Source of the DNA: Nocardioides pocheonensis
GTDB taxonomy: Bacteria > Actinomycetota > Actinomycetes > Propionibacteriales > Nocardioidaceae
Assembly (NCBI RefSeq): GCF_003725535.1
Contig: NZ_RJSF01000049.1
Coordinates: 1-64,000, forward strand
Reading direction: 5' to 3'
DNA: 64,000 nucleotides
Shown here: positions 29,141 through 40,405 of the stretch, piece after piece
Position numbering within the stretch: the stretch's first letter is position 1
Layout: each line of letters starts with the position of its first letter
Made by a program: the position numbers and the translations under genes
Notes under the pieces: generated by a model
Told to the model about the DNA's origin: nothing
What the model saw: only the letters and a program-made list of their open reading frames with translations
The model's database searches: none

Positions 29141-30502
29141 GTGACCAGCACGCACGAGGTGGTCAACCCGGCGACCGAGGAGGTCGTGACCGAGGTGCCG
29201 CTGGCCTCGGTGGAGGAGACCGACGCGGCGATCGAGCGGGCCCACGAGGCGTTCCCGGCGTGGCGCGACGTGCCGCCGGGGGAGCGCGCGCGGTTGCTGC
29301 GCCGGTTCGCCGACCTCGTCGACGACGCCGTCGAGGAGCTCGCCGAGCTCGAGGTCCGCAACGCGGGGCACACCTGGGGCAACGCGGTCTGGGAGGCGGG
29401 CAACGTCCGCGACGTGCTGAACTACTACAGCGCCGCGCCCGAGCGGCTCTCGGGCCGGCAGATCCCCGTGGCCGGCGGGCTGGACGTCACCTTCCACGAG
29501 CCGCTGGGCGTGGTCGGGGTGATCGTGCCGTGGAACTTCCCGATGCCGATCGCGGGCTGGGGGTTCGCGCCCGCGCTCGCCGCCGGCAACACCGTGGTGC
29601 TCAAGCCCGCCGAGCTCACCCCGCTCACGGCGATCCGGCTCGGCGAGCTGGGCCGGGAGGCCGGACTGCCCGAGGGCGTCTTCACCGTGATCCCCGGCAA
29701 GGGCTCGATCGTGGGCGAGCGGTTCGTGACGCATCCTCTGGTCCGCAAGGTCTGCTTCACCGGCTCGACGGAGGTGGGCAAGCGGATCATGCGCGGCTGC
29801 GCCGACCAGGTGAAGCGCGTGACGCTCGAGCTGGGTGGCAAGAGCGCCAACATCGTCTTCGCGGACGCCGACCTGGCCAAGGCGGCCGCCGCCGCGCCGT
29901 ACGCCGTGTTCGACAACGCCGGCCAGGACTGCTGCGCCCGCTCGCGGATCCTCGTCGAGCGGTCGGCGTACGACGAGTTCGTGAGCCTGCTCGAGCCGGC
30001 GGTGACGGGCCTGCGCGTCACGGACCCGCGCGACCGGGACAGCGAGATGGGCCCGCTCATCTCCGCGGAGCAGAAGGCGGTCGTGCAGGGCTACGTCGAC
30101 GGTGCCGAGGTCGCCTTCGCCGGCACGGCGCCGAGCGGACCCGGGTTCTGGTTCGCCCCGACGGTCGTGCTCGCCACCTCGCCGGGTGAGCGGATCTGGC
30201 GCGAGGAGGTGTTCGGTCCCGTGGTCGCGGTGATGCCGTTCGACGACGAGGCCGACGCGGTCCGGCTGGCCAACGACACGGAGTTCGGGCTGTCCGGGTC
30301 GATCTACACCCGTGACCTCGGCCGCGCGCTGCGGGTCTCGCGGGCCGTCGAGTCGGGCAACCTCAGCGTGAACTCGCACTCGTCGGTGCGCTACTGGACA
30401 CCCTTCGGCGGGTTCAAGCAGTCCGGCCTCGGGCGCGAGCTCGGCCCCGACGCACCGAACAGCTTCACCGACGTCAAGAACGTCTTCTTCGCCCACGACT
30501 GA
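29141..30502 (+). CDS. Aldehyde dehydrogenase family protein
   Basis: 453 residues with the NAD-binding PWNFPMPIAGWGFAPALAAG segment, FTGSTEVG near 206, general-base Glu230 in LELGGKS and catalytic Cys264 in NAGQDCCARSR. It should oxidise an aldehyde to an acid; in this operon the likely substrate is a gamma-glutamylated amino-aldehyde, as for PuuC, but this is inferred. It follows the ligase by about 48 bases and starts with GTG. Confidence 0.9.
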   Translation: MTSTHEVVNPATEEVVTEVPLASVEETDAAIERAHEAFPAWRDVPPGERARLLRRFADLVDDAVEELAELEVRNAGHTWGNAVWEAGNVRDVLNYYSAAPERLSGRQIPVAGGLDVTFHEPLGVVGVIVPWNFPMPIAGWGFAPALAAGNTVVLKPAELTPLTAIRLGELGREAGLPEGVFTVIPGKGSIVGERFVTHPLVRKVCFTGSTEVGKRIMRGCADQVKRVTLELGGKSANIVFADADLAKAAAAAPYAVFDNAGQDCCARSRILVERSAYDEFVSLLEPAVTGLRVTDPRDRDSEMGPLISAEQKAVVQGYVDGAEVAFAGTAPSGPGFWFAPTVVLATSPGERIWREEVFGPVVAVMPFDDEADAVRLANDTEFGLSGSIYTRDLGRALRVSRAVESGNLSVNSHSSVRYWTPFGGFKQSGLGRELGPDAPNSFTDVKNVFFAHD

Positions 30503-30546
30503 CCCGACGCACCGACTGACCACTCACCACCAGAACAGGAACCCAC

Positions 30547-31314
30547 ATGTCAGGACGCCTCGCATCGAAGACGGCCGTGATCACCGGCGGCTGCTCCGGC
30601 ATCGGTCTGGCCACCGCCCGCCGCTTCGCCGAGGAGGGCGCCCACGTCGTCGTGGCCGACATCGACGACGCCCGGGGAGCCGAGGTCGCCGCGGAGATCG
30701 GCGGTCTCTACGTGCACACCGAGGTCACCGACAAGGAGCAGGTCGACGCGCTGTTCGCGACGGCCAAGGAGACCTACGGCTCGGTCGACATCGCCTTCAA
30801 CAACGCCGGCATCTCCCCGCCGGAGGACGACTCGATCCTGGACACCGATCTCGACGCGTGGCGGCGGGTCCAGGAGGTCAACCTCACCAGCGTCTACCTG
30901 TGCTGCAAGGCCGTGCTGCCCTACATGCTCGAGCAGAAGCGGGGCTCGATCATCAACACCGCGTCGTTCGTCGCGGTGATGGGAGCGGCCACCTCGCAGA
31001 TCTCCTACTCCGCCTCCAAGGGCGGCGTGCTGTCGATGACCCGGGAGCTGGGGGTGCAGTTCGCCCGCGAGGGGGTGCGGGTGAACGCGCTCTGCCCGGG
31101 CCCGGTGAACACACCGCTCCTGCAGGAGCTCTTCGCGAAGGACCCCGAGCGCGCGGCGCGTCGGCTCGTGCACGTGCCGATGGGCCGGTTCGCGGAGCCG
31201 GAGGAGATGGCGAACGCGGTGCTGTTCCTGGCCTCCGACGAGTCCAGCTTCATCACGGCGAACACCTTCCTCGTCGACGGCGGGATCTCGGGCGCCTACG
31301 TCACGCCGCTGTGA
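30547..31314 (+). CDS. Short-chain dehydrogenase/reductase
   Basis: 255 residues of the classical SDR fold: the nucleotide motif TGGCSGIGLATARR near residue 14, NNAGIS near 86, catalytic Tyr154 and Lys158 in SYSASKGG, and a C-terminal ITANTFLVDGG. An Asp at the end of strand 2 (VADIDDARG) suggests NAD as cofactor. In the operon it could oxidise a hydroxyl group, for instance of a gamma-glutamyl-ethanolamide, before the aldehyde dehydrogenase acts. The ATG has AGGAAC upstream. Confidence 0.9.
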   Translation: MSGRLASKTAVITGGCSGIGLATARRFAEEGAHVVVADIDDARGAEVAAEIGGLYVHTEVTDKEQVDALFATAKETYGSVDIAFNNAGISPPEDDSILDTDLDAWRRVQEVNLTSVYLCCKAVLPYMLEQKRGSIINTASFVAVMGAATSQISYSASKGGVLSMTRELGVQFAREGVRVNALCPGPVNTPLLQELFAKDPERAARRLVHVPMGRFAEPEEMANAVLFLASDESSFITANTFLVDGGISGAYVTPL

Positions 31315-31338
31315 GCGAAGGGTGAGGAACGAGCAGCC

Positions 31339-32037
31339 ATGATCCCGGTGATCGGCATCACGACGTACCGCGAGCAGGCGCGGTGGGGCGTCTGGGACGT
31401 GCGTGCTGACGTGCTGCACGCGGCGTACGCGCAGGCGGTGGAGGGCGCCGGCGCGGCCGTGATCCTGCTGCCGCCGGGTGACCCGGACCGCGCCGCCACC
31501 GTGCTGGACCGCCTCGACGGGCTCGTCGTGGCCGGCGGCGCCGACGTCGACCCGGCCCGGTACGACGCCGAGCCGCACCCGCGCACCGCGGGGACCCGTC
31601 CCGAGCGGGACGCCTGGGAGCTGGCCCTGCTCGACGCGGCTGCGGCCCGGGACCTGCCCACGCTCATGGTCTGCCGCGGCATGCAGCTCGAGGCGGCGCG
31701 GGTCGGCGGTGACCTGGACCAGCACACGCCCGACGTCGTCGGCCACGAGCAGCACTCGCCGGGGGCCGACGTCTACGGCGACGTCGCGGTGACGACCGTC
31801 CCGGGCACCACCGTCGCCGGCCTGATCGGGCCGGTTCGCACCGTCCGGTGCCACCACCACCAGTCCGTCCGGGCGCACCCGGGCTTGGTCGCAGCCGCCG
31901 TCGCCGAGGACGGCACCGTCGAGGCCCTGGAGCACCCCGACCGCCGCTTCTGGGTGGCCGTCCAGTGGCACCCGGAGACCCAGGACGACGTGGGCCTGTT
32001 CCGTGGCCTGGTGGCCGCCGCGCGCCTCCCGGCGTGA
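31339..32037 (+). CDS. Class I glutamine-amidotransferase-fold hydrolase, PuuD-like
   Basis: 232 residues. The triad of class I amidotransferases is complete: Cys112 in VCRGMQ, His211 and Glu213 in WHPET. The C112 motif CRGMQ and PVIGITTY at the N-terminus are typical of gamma-glutamyl-GABA hydrolases (peptidase C26). It should release glutamate from the gamma-glutamylated product at the end of the pathway. The gene is last in the operon, 24 bases after the SDR, with GAGGAA before the ATG. Confidence 0.88.
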   Translation: MIPVIGITTYREQARWGVWDVRADVLHAAYAQAVEGAGAAVILLPPGDPDRAATVLDRLDGLVVAGGADVDPARYDAEPHPRTAGTRPERDAWELALLDAAAARDLPTLMVCRGMQLEAARVGGDLDQHTPDVVGHEQHSPGADVYGDVAVTTVPGTTVAGLIGPVRTVRCHHHQSVRAHPGLVAAAVAEDGTVEALEHPDRRFWVAVQWHPETQDDVGLFRGLVAAARLPA

Positions 32038-32047
32038 CCCGGGCCAC

Positions 32048-32072
32048 GTTTGTGGGGCAGGGGCACGGGTAC
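32048..32072 (+). promoter_or_regulatory. Stress-sigma-type promoter of csbD
   Basis: GTTT (32048-32051), 15 bases, then GGGTAC (32067-32072). This matches the actinobacterial SigB/SigF-type consensus (GNTT or GTTT, 14-16 bases, GGGTAY). It lies in the 120-base gap before the CsbD gene; the leader would be about 80 bases. Confidence 0.6.
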
Positions 32073-32157
32073 CTGTCGTGAAGCCGAGGGAGACCCCGGC
32101 TGGACCGGATCCGGCGCCGCTGGATCACCCCGAGCAGACCGGATGGGAGCAACCATC

Positions 32158-32328
32158 ATGGGTACTGACGACAAGCTGCAGAACATGGCGGACGAGAAGA
32201 TCGGTGAGGCCAAGGAGACCTTGGGCAAGGCCACCGACAACGACGACATGGAGGCCGAGGGCAAGACCGACCAGGCCAAGGCCGACCTCAAGCAGGCAGG
32301 CGAGAAGGTCAAGGACGTCTTCAAGTAG
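32158..32328 (+). CDS. CsbD-family stress protein
   Basis: A 56-residue, highly charged, helix-forming protein: DDKLQNMADEKIGEAKETLG followed by EGKTDQAKADLKQAGEKVKD. The two related segments with spaced Lys/Glu/Ala are diagnostic of CsbD. These proteins are induced by general stress sigma factors in other bacteria; the molecular role is unknown. ATG 32158 has GGGAG upstream; the open frame back to 32050 is leader. A stress-type promoter and a strong terminator bracket the gene, so it is monocistronic. Confidence 0.85.
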   Translation: MGTDDKLQNMADEKIGEAKETLGKATDNDDMEAEGKTDQAKADLKQAGEKVKDVFK

Positions 32329-32378
32329 GTCGTCCGACCGACCCGCACACCCACGAACCTGCGGGTGATGGATCAGGG

Positions 32379-32416
32379 AACCGGTGGTACCGGGGCACGA
32401 GCCGGTACCACCGGTT
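32379..32416 (+). terminator. Strong hairpin terminator after csbD
   Basis: A perfect 15-bp stem (32379-32393 with 32402-32416) around an eight-base loop, ending in TTT on the 3' side. It isolates csbD from the pyr operon. Confidence 0.8.
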
Positions 32417-32457
32417 TCCGCCGTCCGGGCCCGTCCGGCGGGCAGTGCGGGGACTGC

Positions 32458-32463
32458 TAGGAT
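32458..32463 (+). promoter_or_regulatory. -10 box of the pyr operon
   Basis: TAGGAT lies 66 bases before the pyrR ATG, which gives a leader long enough to contain the PyrR hairpin. No good -35 is visible 17 bases upstream. Confidence 0.5.
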
Positions 32464-32486
32464 CCAGACGTTCGACATCCTTTAAC

Positions 32487-32514
32487 GATCCGTCCCGTGA
32501 GGCGGAGAAGGAGG
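32487..32514 (+). promoter_or_regulatory. PyrR-binding hairpin next to the pyrR ribosome-binding site
   Basis: The segment TCCCGTGAGG (32493-32502) matches the PyrR RNA-binding consensus UCCNGNGAGG and forms a hairpin: CCG and CC (32490-32492, 32494-32495) pair with GG and CGG (32501-32505), with T32493 bulged. The ribosome-binding site AAGGAGG (32508-32514) starts three bases later. No terminator/antiterminator pair is seen, so PyrR bound with UMP probably blocks translation. Confidence 0.7.
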
Positions 32515-32523
32515 TCAGGCGCG

Positions 32524-33093
32524 ATGCCGCCTACCCGACCCGAGGTCCAGCCCGACGCCGACGCGATCACGGGCCGCACCGTCCTCGACGCCCGTGACGT
32601 CTCCCGGGCCCTCACCCGGATCTCGCACGAGATCCTCGAGCGCAACCGCGGGGCCGGCGACCTGGTCCTCCTCGGCATCCCGACACGCGGGGTCCACCTG
32701 GCCCACCGGATCGCGGCGAAGATCTCCGAGGTCGAGGGCACCACGGTCCCGGTCGGGTCGCTCGACGTGACCATGTACCGCGACGACCTCCGGATGCGCC
32801 CGGCCCGCGCGCTGCTGCCCACCGAGATCCCGCCCGGCGGCATCGACGACAAGATCGTGGTGCTCGTCGACGACGTGCTCTACTCCGGGCGCACGATCCG
32901 GGCCGCCCTGGACGCGATGAACGACATCGGCCGGCCCCGCGCCGTCCGGCTCGCCGTGCTCGTCGACCGCGGTCATCGCGACCTGCCGATCCGGGCCGAC
33001 TTCGTCGGCAAGAACCTGCCGACGTCGCACACGGAGAAGGTGGCCGTCCGGGTCGCCGAGCTCGACGGGGAGGACTCGGTGACCCTGCTGTGA
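32524..33093 (+). CDS. pyrR: Bifunctional pyr operon regulator / uracil phosphoribosyltransferase
   Basis: 189 residues of the phosphoribosyltransferase fold. The PRPP loop is [20 protein letters not shown] near residue 105, with [11 protein letters not shown] near 53 and the basic [10 protein letters not shown] segment near 80. In the presence of uridine nucleotides it binds the leader hairpin directly upstream of its own gene. ATG 32524 has a strong GAAGGAGG site; the open frame upstream to 32497 would translate the hairpin and is rejected. Overlaps pyrB by four bases. Confidence 0.95.
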   Translation: MPPTRPEVQPDADAITGRTVLDARDVSRALTRISHEILERNRGAGDLVLLGIPTRGVHLAHRIAAKISEVEGTTVPVGSLDVTMYRDDLRMRPARALLPTEIPPGGIDDKIVVLVDDVLYSGRTIRAALDAMNDIGRPRAVRLAVLVDRGHRDLPIRADFVGKNLPTSHTEKVAVRVAELDGEDSVTLL

Positions 33094-34085
33094 ACGCACC
33101 CATGAAGAACCGCCACCTGCTGAGCGCCGGCGACCTCACCCGCGAGGACGCCGAGCTGATCCTCTCGACCGCCGCGGAGCTGCGCTCGCTGGCCGACCGC
33201 CCGATCAAGAAGCTGCCGGCACTCCGCGGTCGCACGATCGTGAACCTCTTCTTCGAGGACTCCACCCGCACCCGGATCTCCTTCGAGGCGGCTGCCAAGC
33301 GGCTCTCGGCCGACGTCATCAACTTCTCGGCGAAGGGCTCCTCGCTGAGCAAGGGCGAGTCGCTCAAGGACACCGCCCTGACGCTCGAGGCGATGGGTGC
33401 CGACGCGGTCGTCGTGCGGCACTGGGCGTCCGGAGCACCGCACAACCTGGCCCACGCCGGCTGGTCGCGCTCCAGCGTGATCAACGCCGGCGACGGCACG
33501 CACGAGCACCCCACCCAGGCCCTGCTGGACGCGTTCACGATGACCCGCCACCTGGCCCCGGAGAAGGGGCAGACCCTCGACGGCCGGCGCGTCGCGATCG
33601 TCGGCGACGTGCTGCACAGCCGGGTGGCCCGGTCCAACGCGCTGCTGCTCCGCACGCTCGGCGCCGAGGTGACGCTGGTGGCCCCGCCGACCCTGCTGCC
33701 GTACGGCGTCGACACCTGGGGCGTGCAGACCTCCTACGACCTCGACGCGGTGCTGCCCAAGACCGACGTCGTGATGATGCTGCGGGTCCAGCGCGAGCGG
33801 ATGAACGCGTCGTACTTCCCGAGCGTCCGGGAGTACTCCCGCCGCTACGGGCTCGACGCGCGCCGGATGGCCACGCTGCAGGACCACGCGATCGTGATGC
33901 ACCCCGGCCCGATGATCCGCGGCATGGAGATCACCGCCGACGTGGCGGACTCCCAGAAGTCCGTGATCGTCGAGCAGGTCACCAACGGCGTCGCCGTGCG
34001 CATGGCGGTGCTGTACCTGCTGCTCGGCGGCGCCGAGCCGGCGATCGCGACCGGCACCCCCGACGAGGAGAGCGAGCAGCAGTGA
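33090..34085 (+). CDS. pyrB: Aspartate carbamoyltransferase catalytic subunit
   Basis: 331 residues. The carbamoyl phosphate site [13 protein letters not shown] is near residue 55, the neighbouring-subunit loop [14 protein letters not shown] near 84, HPTQALLD near 138 and the aspartate-binding MLRVQRERM near 230. It makes carbamoyl-aspartate. No regulatory subunit gene is present, as usual in actinobacteria. GTG 33090 overlaps the pyrR stop (GTGA); ATG 33102 is a possible later start. Confidence 0.95.
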   Translation: MNAPMKNRHLLSAGDLTREDAELILSTAAELRSLADRPIKKLPALRGRTIVNLFFEDSTRTRISFEAAAKRLSADVINFSAKGSSLSKGESLKDTALTLEAMGADAVVVRHWASGAPHNLAHAGWSRSSVINAGDGTHEHPTQALLDAFTMTRHLAPEKGQTLDGRRVAIVGDVLHSRVARSNALLLRTLGAEVTLVAPPTLLPYGVDTWGVQTSYDLDAVLPKTDVVMMLRVQRERMNASYFPSVREYSRRYGLDARRMATLQDHAIVMHPGPMIRGMEITADVADSQKSVIVEQVTNGVAVRMAVLYLLLGGAEPAIATGTPDEESEQQ

Positions 34086-35389
34086 CCGACTACCTGATCC
34101 GCGGAGCACGCGTCCTGGGCGGCGCCCCCACCGACCTCGGCATCAAGGACGGCCGGATCGTCGCGGTCGCCGAGGTCTCGGGCTCGACCGGCGGTGCGGT
34201 GGAGACGATCGACGCCACCGGGCTGATCGCCCTGCCGGGCCTGGTCGACCTGCACACGCACCTGCGCGAGCCGGGGCGCGAGGACGCCGAGACGGTCGAG
34301 ACAGGCACCCAGGCGGCCGCGATGGGTGGGTTCACCGCGGTGCACGCGATGGCGAACACCGACCCGGTCGCCGACACCGCGGGCGTCGTCGAGCAGGTCT
34401 GGCGGCTGGGCCGTGAGGCCGGGCACTGCGACGTCTTCCCCGTCGGCGCGGTCACCGTGGGGCTCGGCGGCGAACGGCTCGCCGAGCTCGGCGCGATGGC
34501 CGACTCCGCCGCCCGGGTCCGGGTGTTCTCCGACGACGGCAAGTGCGTGTCCGACCCGGTGCTGATGCGCCGCGCCCTGGAGTACGTCAAGGCGTTCGAC
34601 GGCGTGATCGCCCAGCACGCGCAGGAGCCGCGCCTCACCGAGGAGGCGCAGATGAACGAGGGCGTCCTGAGCGGACGGCTGGGCCTGCGCGGCTGGCCGG
34701 CGGTCGCCGAGGAGGCGATCATCGCCCGCGACGTGCTGCTCGCCGCCCACGTCGGCTCGCGCCTGCACGTGTGCCACGTCTCGACGGCCGGCTCGGTCGA
34801 GATCCTGCGCTGGGCGAAGGCGCTGGCGGAGAAGCAGGGGGGCTGGAGCGTCACCGCCGAGGCGTGCCCGCACCACCTGCTGCTCACCGACGAGCTGGCC
34901 GCGACCTACGACCCGATCTACAAGGTCAACCCGCCGCTGCGCACGGCCGCCGACGTCGAGGCGGTGCGCGCGGGCCTGGCCGACGGCACCATCGACGTCG
35001 TCGCGACCGATCACGCACCCCACCCGCACGAGGACAAGGACTGCGAGTGGCAGGCTGCGGCCTTCGGGATGCTCGGGCTGGAGACTGCCCTCTCGATCGT
35101 GCAGCACACCATGGTCGACCCGGGCCTGCTCGACTGGGCCGGGGTCGCCGAGCGGATGTCCACGGTGCCGGCCAGGATCGGTCGCCTCGCCGACCACGGC
35201 CGACCGATCGCCGAGGGCGAGCCGGCCAACCTGGTCCTCTACGACGCCGGGGTGACCCGCACCGTCGAGGCCAGCGAGCTGGCGTCGCTCTCCCGCAACA
35301 CCCCGTACGCCGGCATGGAGCTGCCCGGCCGCGTGGTCGCGACCTTCCTGCGCGGCCGGCCGACCGTGCTCGACGGGAAGCTGTGCTGA
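34082..35389 (+). CDS. pyrC: Dihydroorotase, type I
   Basis: 435 residues. The amidohydrolase metal motif [10 protein letters not shown] is near residue 58, later metal ligands lie in [10 protein letters not shown] and the ATDHAPH segment near 305, and the C-terminus has [14 protein letters not shown]. It cyclises carbamoyl-aspartate to dihydroorotate. GTG start overlaps pyrB by four bases, and its stop shares one base with the next ATG. Confidence 0.95.
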   Translation: MTDYLIRGARVLGGAPTDLGIKDGRIVAVAEVSGSTGGAVETIDATGLIALPGLVDLHTHLREPGREDAETVETGTQAAAMGGFTAVHAMANTDPVADTAGVVEQVWRLGREAGHCDVFPVGAVTVGLGGERLAELGAMADSAARVRVFSDDGKCVSDPVLMRRALEYVKAFDGVIAQHAQEPRLTEEAQMNEGVLSGRLGLRGWPAVAEEAIIARDVLLAAHVGSRLHVCHVSTAGSVEILRWAKALAEKQGGWSVTAEACPHHLLLTDELAATYDPIYKVNPPLRTAADVEAVRAGLADGTIDVVATDHAPHPHEDKDCEWQAAAFGMLGLETALSIVQHTMVDPGLLDWAGVAERMSTVPARIGRLADHGRPIAEGEPANLVLYDAGVTRTVEASELASLSRNTPYAGMELPGRVVATFLRGRPTVLDGKLC

Positions 35390-35877
35390 TGGCGCCGCTG
35401 TTCAAGGGCCGGGCGGACCGCAAGGTCCCGCCGCTGGTGCCCATCCCGCCGATCGCGGAGCTTCCGCCGGCACGGATGCAGGCGTCCGCGCGCTACCTCG
35501 GCACCCTGGACAGCGCCGGGCAGAAGGTGGTCGGGCGCAGCCTGTCGGCCAAGAGCTCGGCGCGGCTCTCGCTGTCCGACGAGGCCCTCGACGTGGTGCG
35601 GATCGCCGGGTCCTTCCGGATCCCGACGACCGGCCTGCGCGGCGCCCGCACGGGCGACAGCTTCGGCGGCAAGCCGGTCCGCGACCTGCTCACCGTCCGG
35701 TGGGCCCACGAGGGCCACGAGTGGGAGACCGGCTTCCGCATGGAGGCCGCGCGCAGCGTCCGTGACGCGGCGAAGGCACAGCTGGGCAGCAGCCCGAGGA
35801 CGAAGATCCAGCCCGACGTGGGGGCGTGGGTGCGCACGATCGCGAAGCTCGCCCGCAGCAACGAAGGAGCGCAATAG
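35389..35877 (+). CDS. PH-like domain protein between pyrC and carA
   Basis: 162 residues. A conserved small gene occupies this position in many actinobacteria and normally encodes an N-terminal membrane helix followed by a PH-like beta domain. Here the PH-like part is present ([30 protein letters not shown], described as one unit at residues 36-65; then a TGDSFGGK turn and [10 protein letters not shown]), but the N-terminus is a soluble Lys/Arg/Pro-rich segment with no membrane helix. Function unknown. The stop TAG overlaps the carA GTG by one base. Confidence 0.75.
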   Translation: MAPLFKGRADRKVPPLVPIPPIAELPPARMQASARYLGTLDSAGQKVVGRSLSAKSSARLSLSDEALDVVRIAGSFRIPTTGLRGARTGDSFGGKPVRDLLTVRWAHEGHEWETGFRMEAARSVRDAAKAQLGSSPRTKIQPDVGAWVRTIAKLARSNEGAQ

Positions 35878-35898
35878 TGGTTTCGGCAGGCTCGACCA
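35877..35898 (+). repeat. Short dispersed repeat supplying the carA start codon
   Basis: GTGGTTTCG and GCAGG are intact; the right end reads CTCGACCA. The first three bases are the GTG start codon of carA, and the ribosome-binding site lies just outside in the previous gene. It encodes MVSAGST. Confidence 0.8.
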
Positions 35899-37078
35899 TC
35901 AGTCCCGGTGAGGCGATCCTCGTCCTCGAGGACGGTCGCACGTTCCGGGGAGAGTCCTACGGCGCGGAGGGCGAGACCTTCGGCGAGGCCGTCTTCTCCA
36001 CCGGCATGACCGGCTACCAGGAGACGCTGACCGACCCGTCGTACCACCGGCAGGTGGTGGTGATGACGGCTCCCCACGTCGGGAACACCGGCATGAACGA
36101 CGAGGACCCTGAGTCGGGCCGGATCTGGGTCGCGGGGTACGTCGTCCGCGATCCCGCCCGCATCCCGTCGAACTGGCGGGCGACCCACACGCTCGACGAC
36201 GCGCTGCGTGACCAGGGGGTGGTCGGGATCAGCGGCATCGACACCCGCGCCCTCACCCGGCACCTGCGCGAGCGGGGCGCGATGCGGGTCGGCATCTCCA
36301 GCACGGAGACCGACCCCCAGGCACTGCTCGAGCGCGTCCTCGCCAGCGGCGAGATGGCGGGCGCGGAGCTGTCCGACGAGGTCACCACGTCGGAGGCGTA
36401 CGTCGTGCCGGCGGTTTCGGCAGGCTCAACCACCGGAGAGAGGGCAACCACCGGTGCCGGGACGCTTCGGGTGGCCGCGATCGACCTGGGCATCAAGGCC
36501 AACACGCCGCGGATGCTCAGCGAGCGCGGCGTCGAGGTGCACGTGCTGCCGGCGACCGCGAGCATCGAGGACGTCCTCGCCGTCAGCCCGGACGGGCTGT
36601 TCTACTCCAACGGTCCCGGTGACCCGGCGGCCACGACCGCGCAGGTCGCGCTGCTCCAGGACGCCCTCGAGCGCGGCATCCCGTACTTCGGGATCTGCTT
36701 CGGCAACCAGCTGTTCGGCCGCGCGCTGGGCTTCGGCACCTACAAGCTCAAGTACGGCCACCGCGGCATCAACCAGCCGGTGATGGACCGCACCACCGGC
36801 AAGGTCGAGGTGACCGCGCACAACCACGGCTTCGCCGTCGACGCGCCCCTCGAGGGCAGCACCACCACGCCGTACGGCGTCGCGACCGTCAGCCACGTCT
36901 GCCTCAACGACGACGTCGTGGAGGGGCTCGAGCTGCGCGACGCTGTGCCCGACGGTGGGCAGGGCGCGCTGAAGGCGTTCTCGGTGCAGTACCACCCGGA
37001 GGCGGCAGCCGGTCCGCACGACGCGGCGTACCTGTTCGACCGGTTCCTTGACCTGATGAACGAGCGGAAGAAGGCCTG

Positions 37079-37079
<1 letters not shown>
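35877..37079 (+). CDS. carA: Carbamoyl-phosphate synthase small subunit
   Basis: 400 residues; releases ammonia from glutamine for CarB. The N-terminal domain starts after a repeat-encoded leader (VSAGST, residues 2-7) at [14 protein letters not shown]. The amidotransferase domain has the catalytic Cys in GICFGNQ and the His/Glu in VQYHPEA. A second repeat encodes VSAGSTT near residue 181, exactly in the linker between the two domains. GTG 35877 is the first base of the first repeat and has GAAGGAG seven bases upstream; no other good start exists downstream. Confidence 0.93.
36413..36434 (+). repeat. Short dispersed repeat in the carA inter-domain linker
   Basis: A near-perfect copy with GGTT/AACC arms followed by CACC. 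It encodes VSAGSTT between the N-terminal and glutaminase domains and is followed by a further Gly/Thr-rich stretch (GERATTGAG). Confidence 0.8.
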
Positions 37080-40387
<3,308 letters not shown>

Positions 40388-40405
40388 CGGCGAGCGACGA
40401 CTGAG

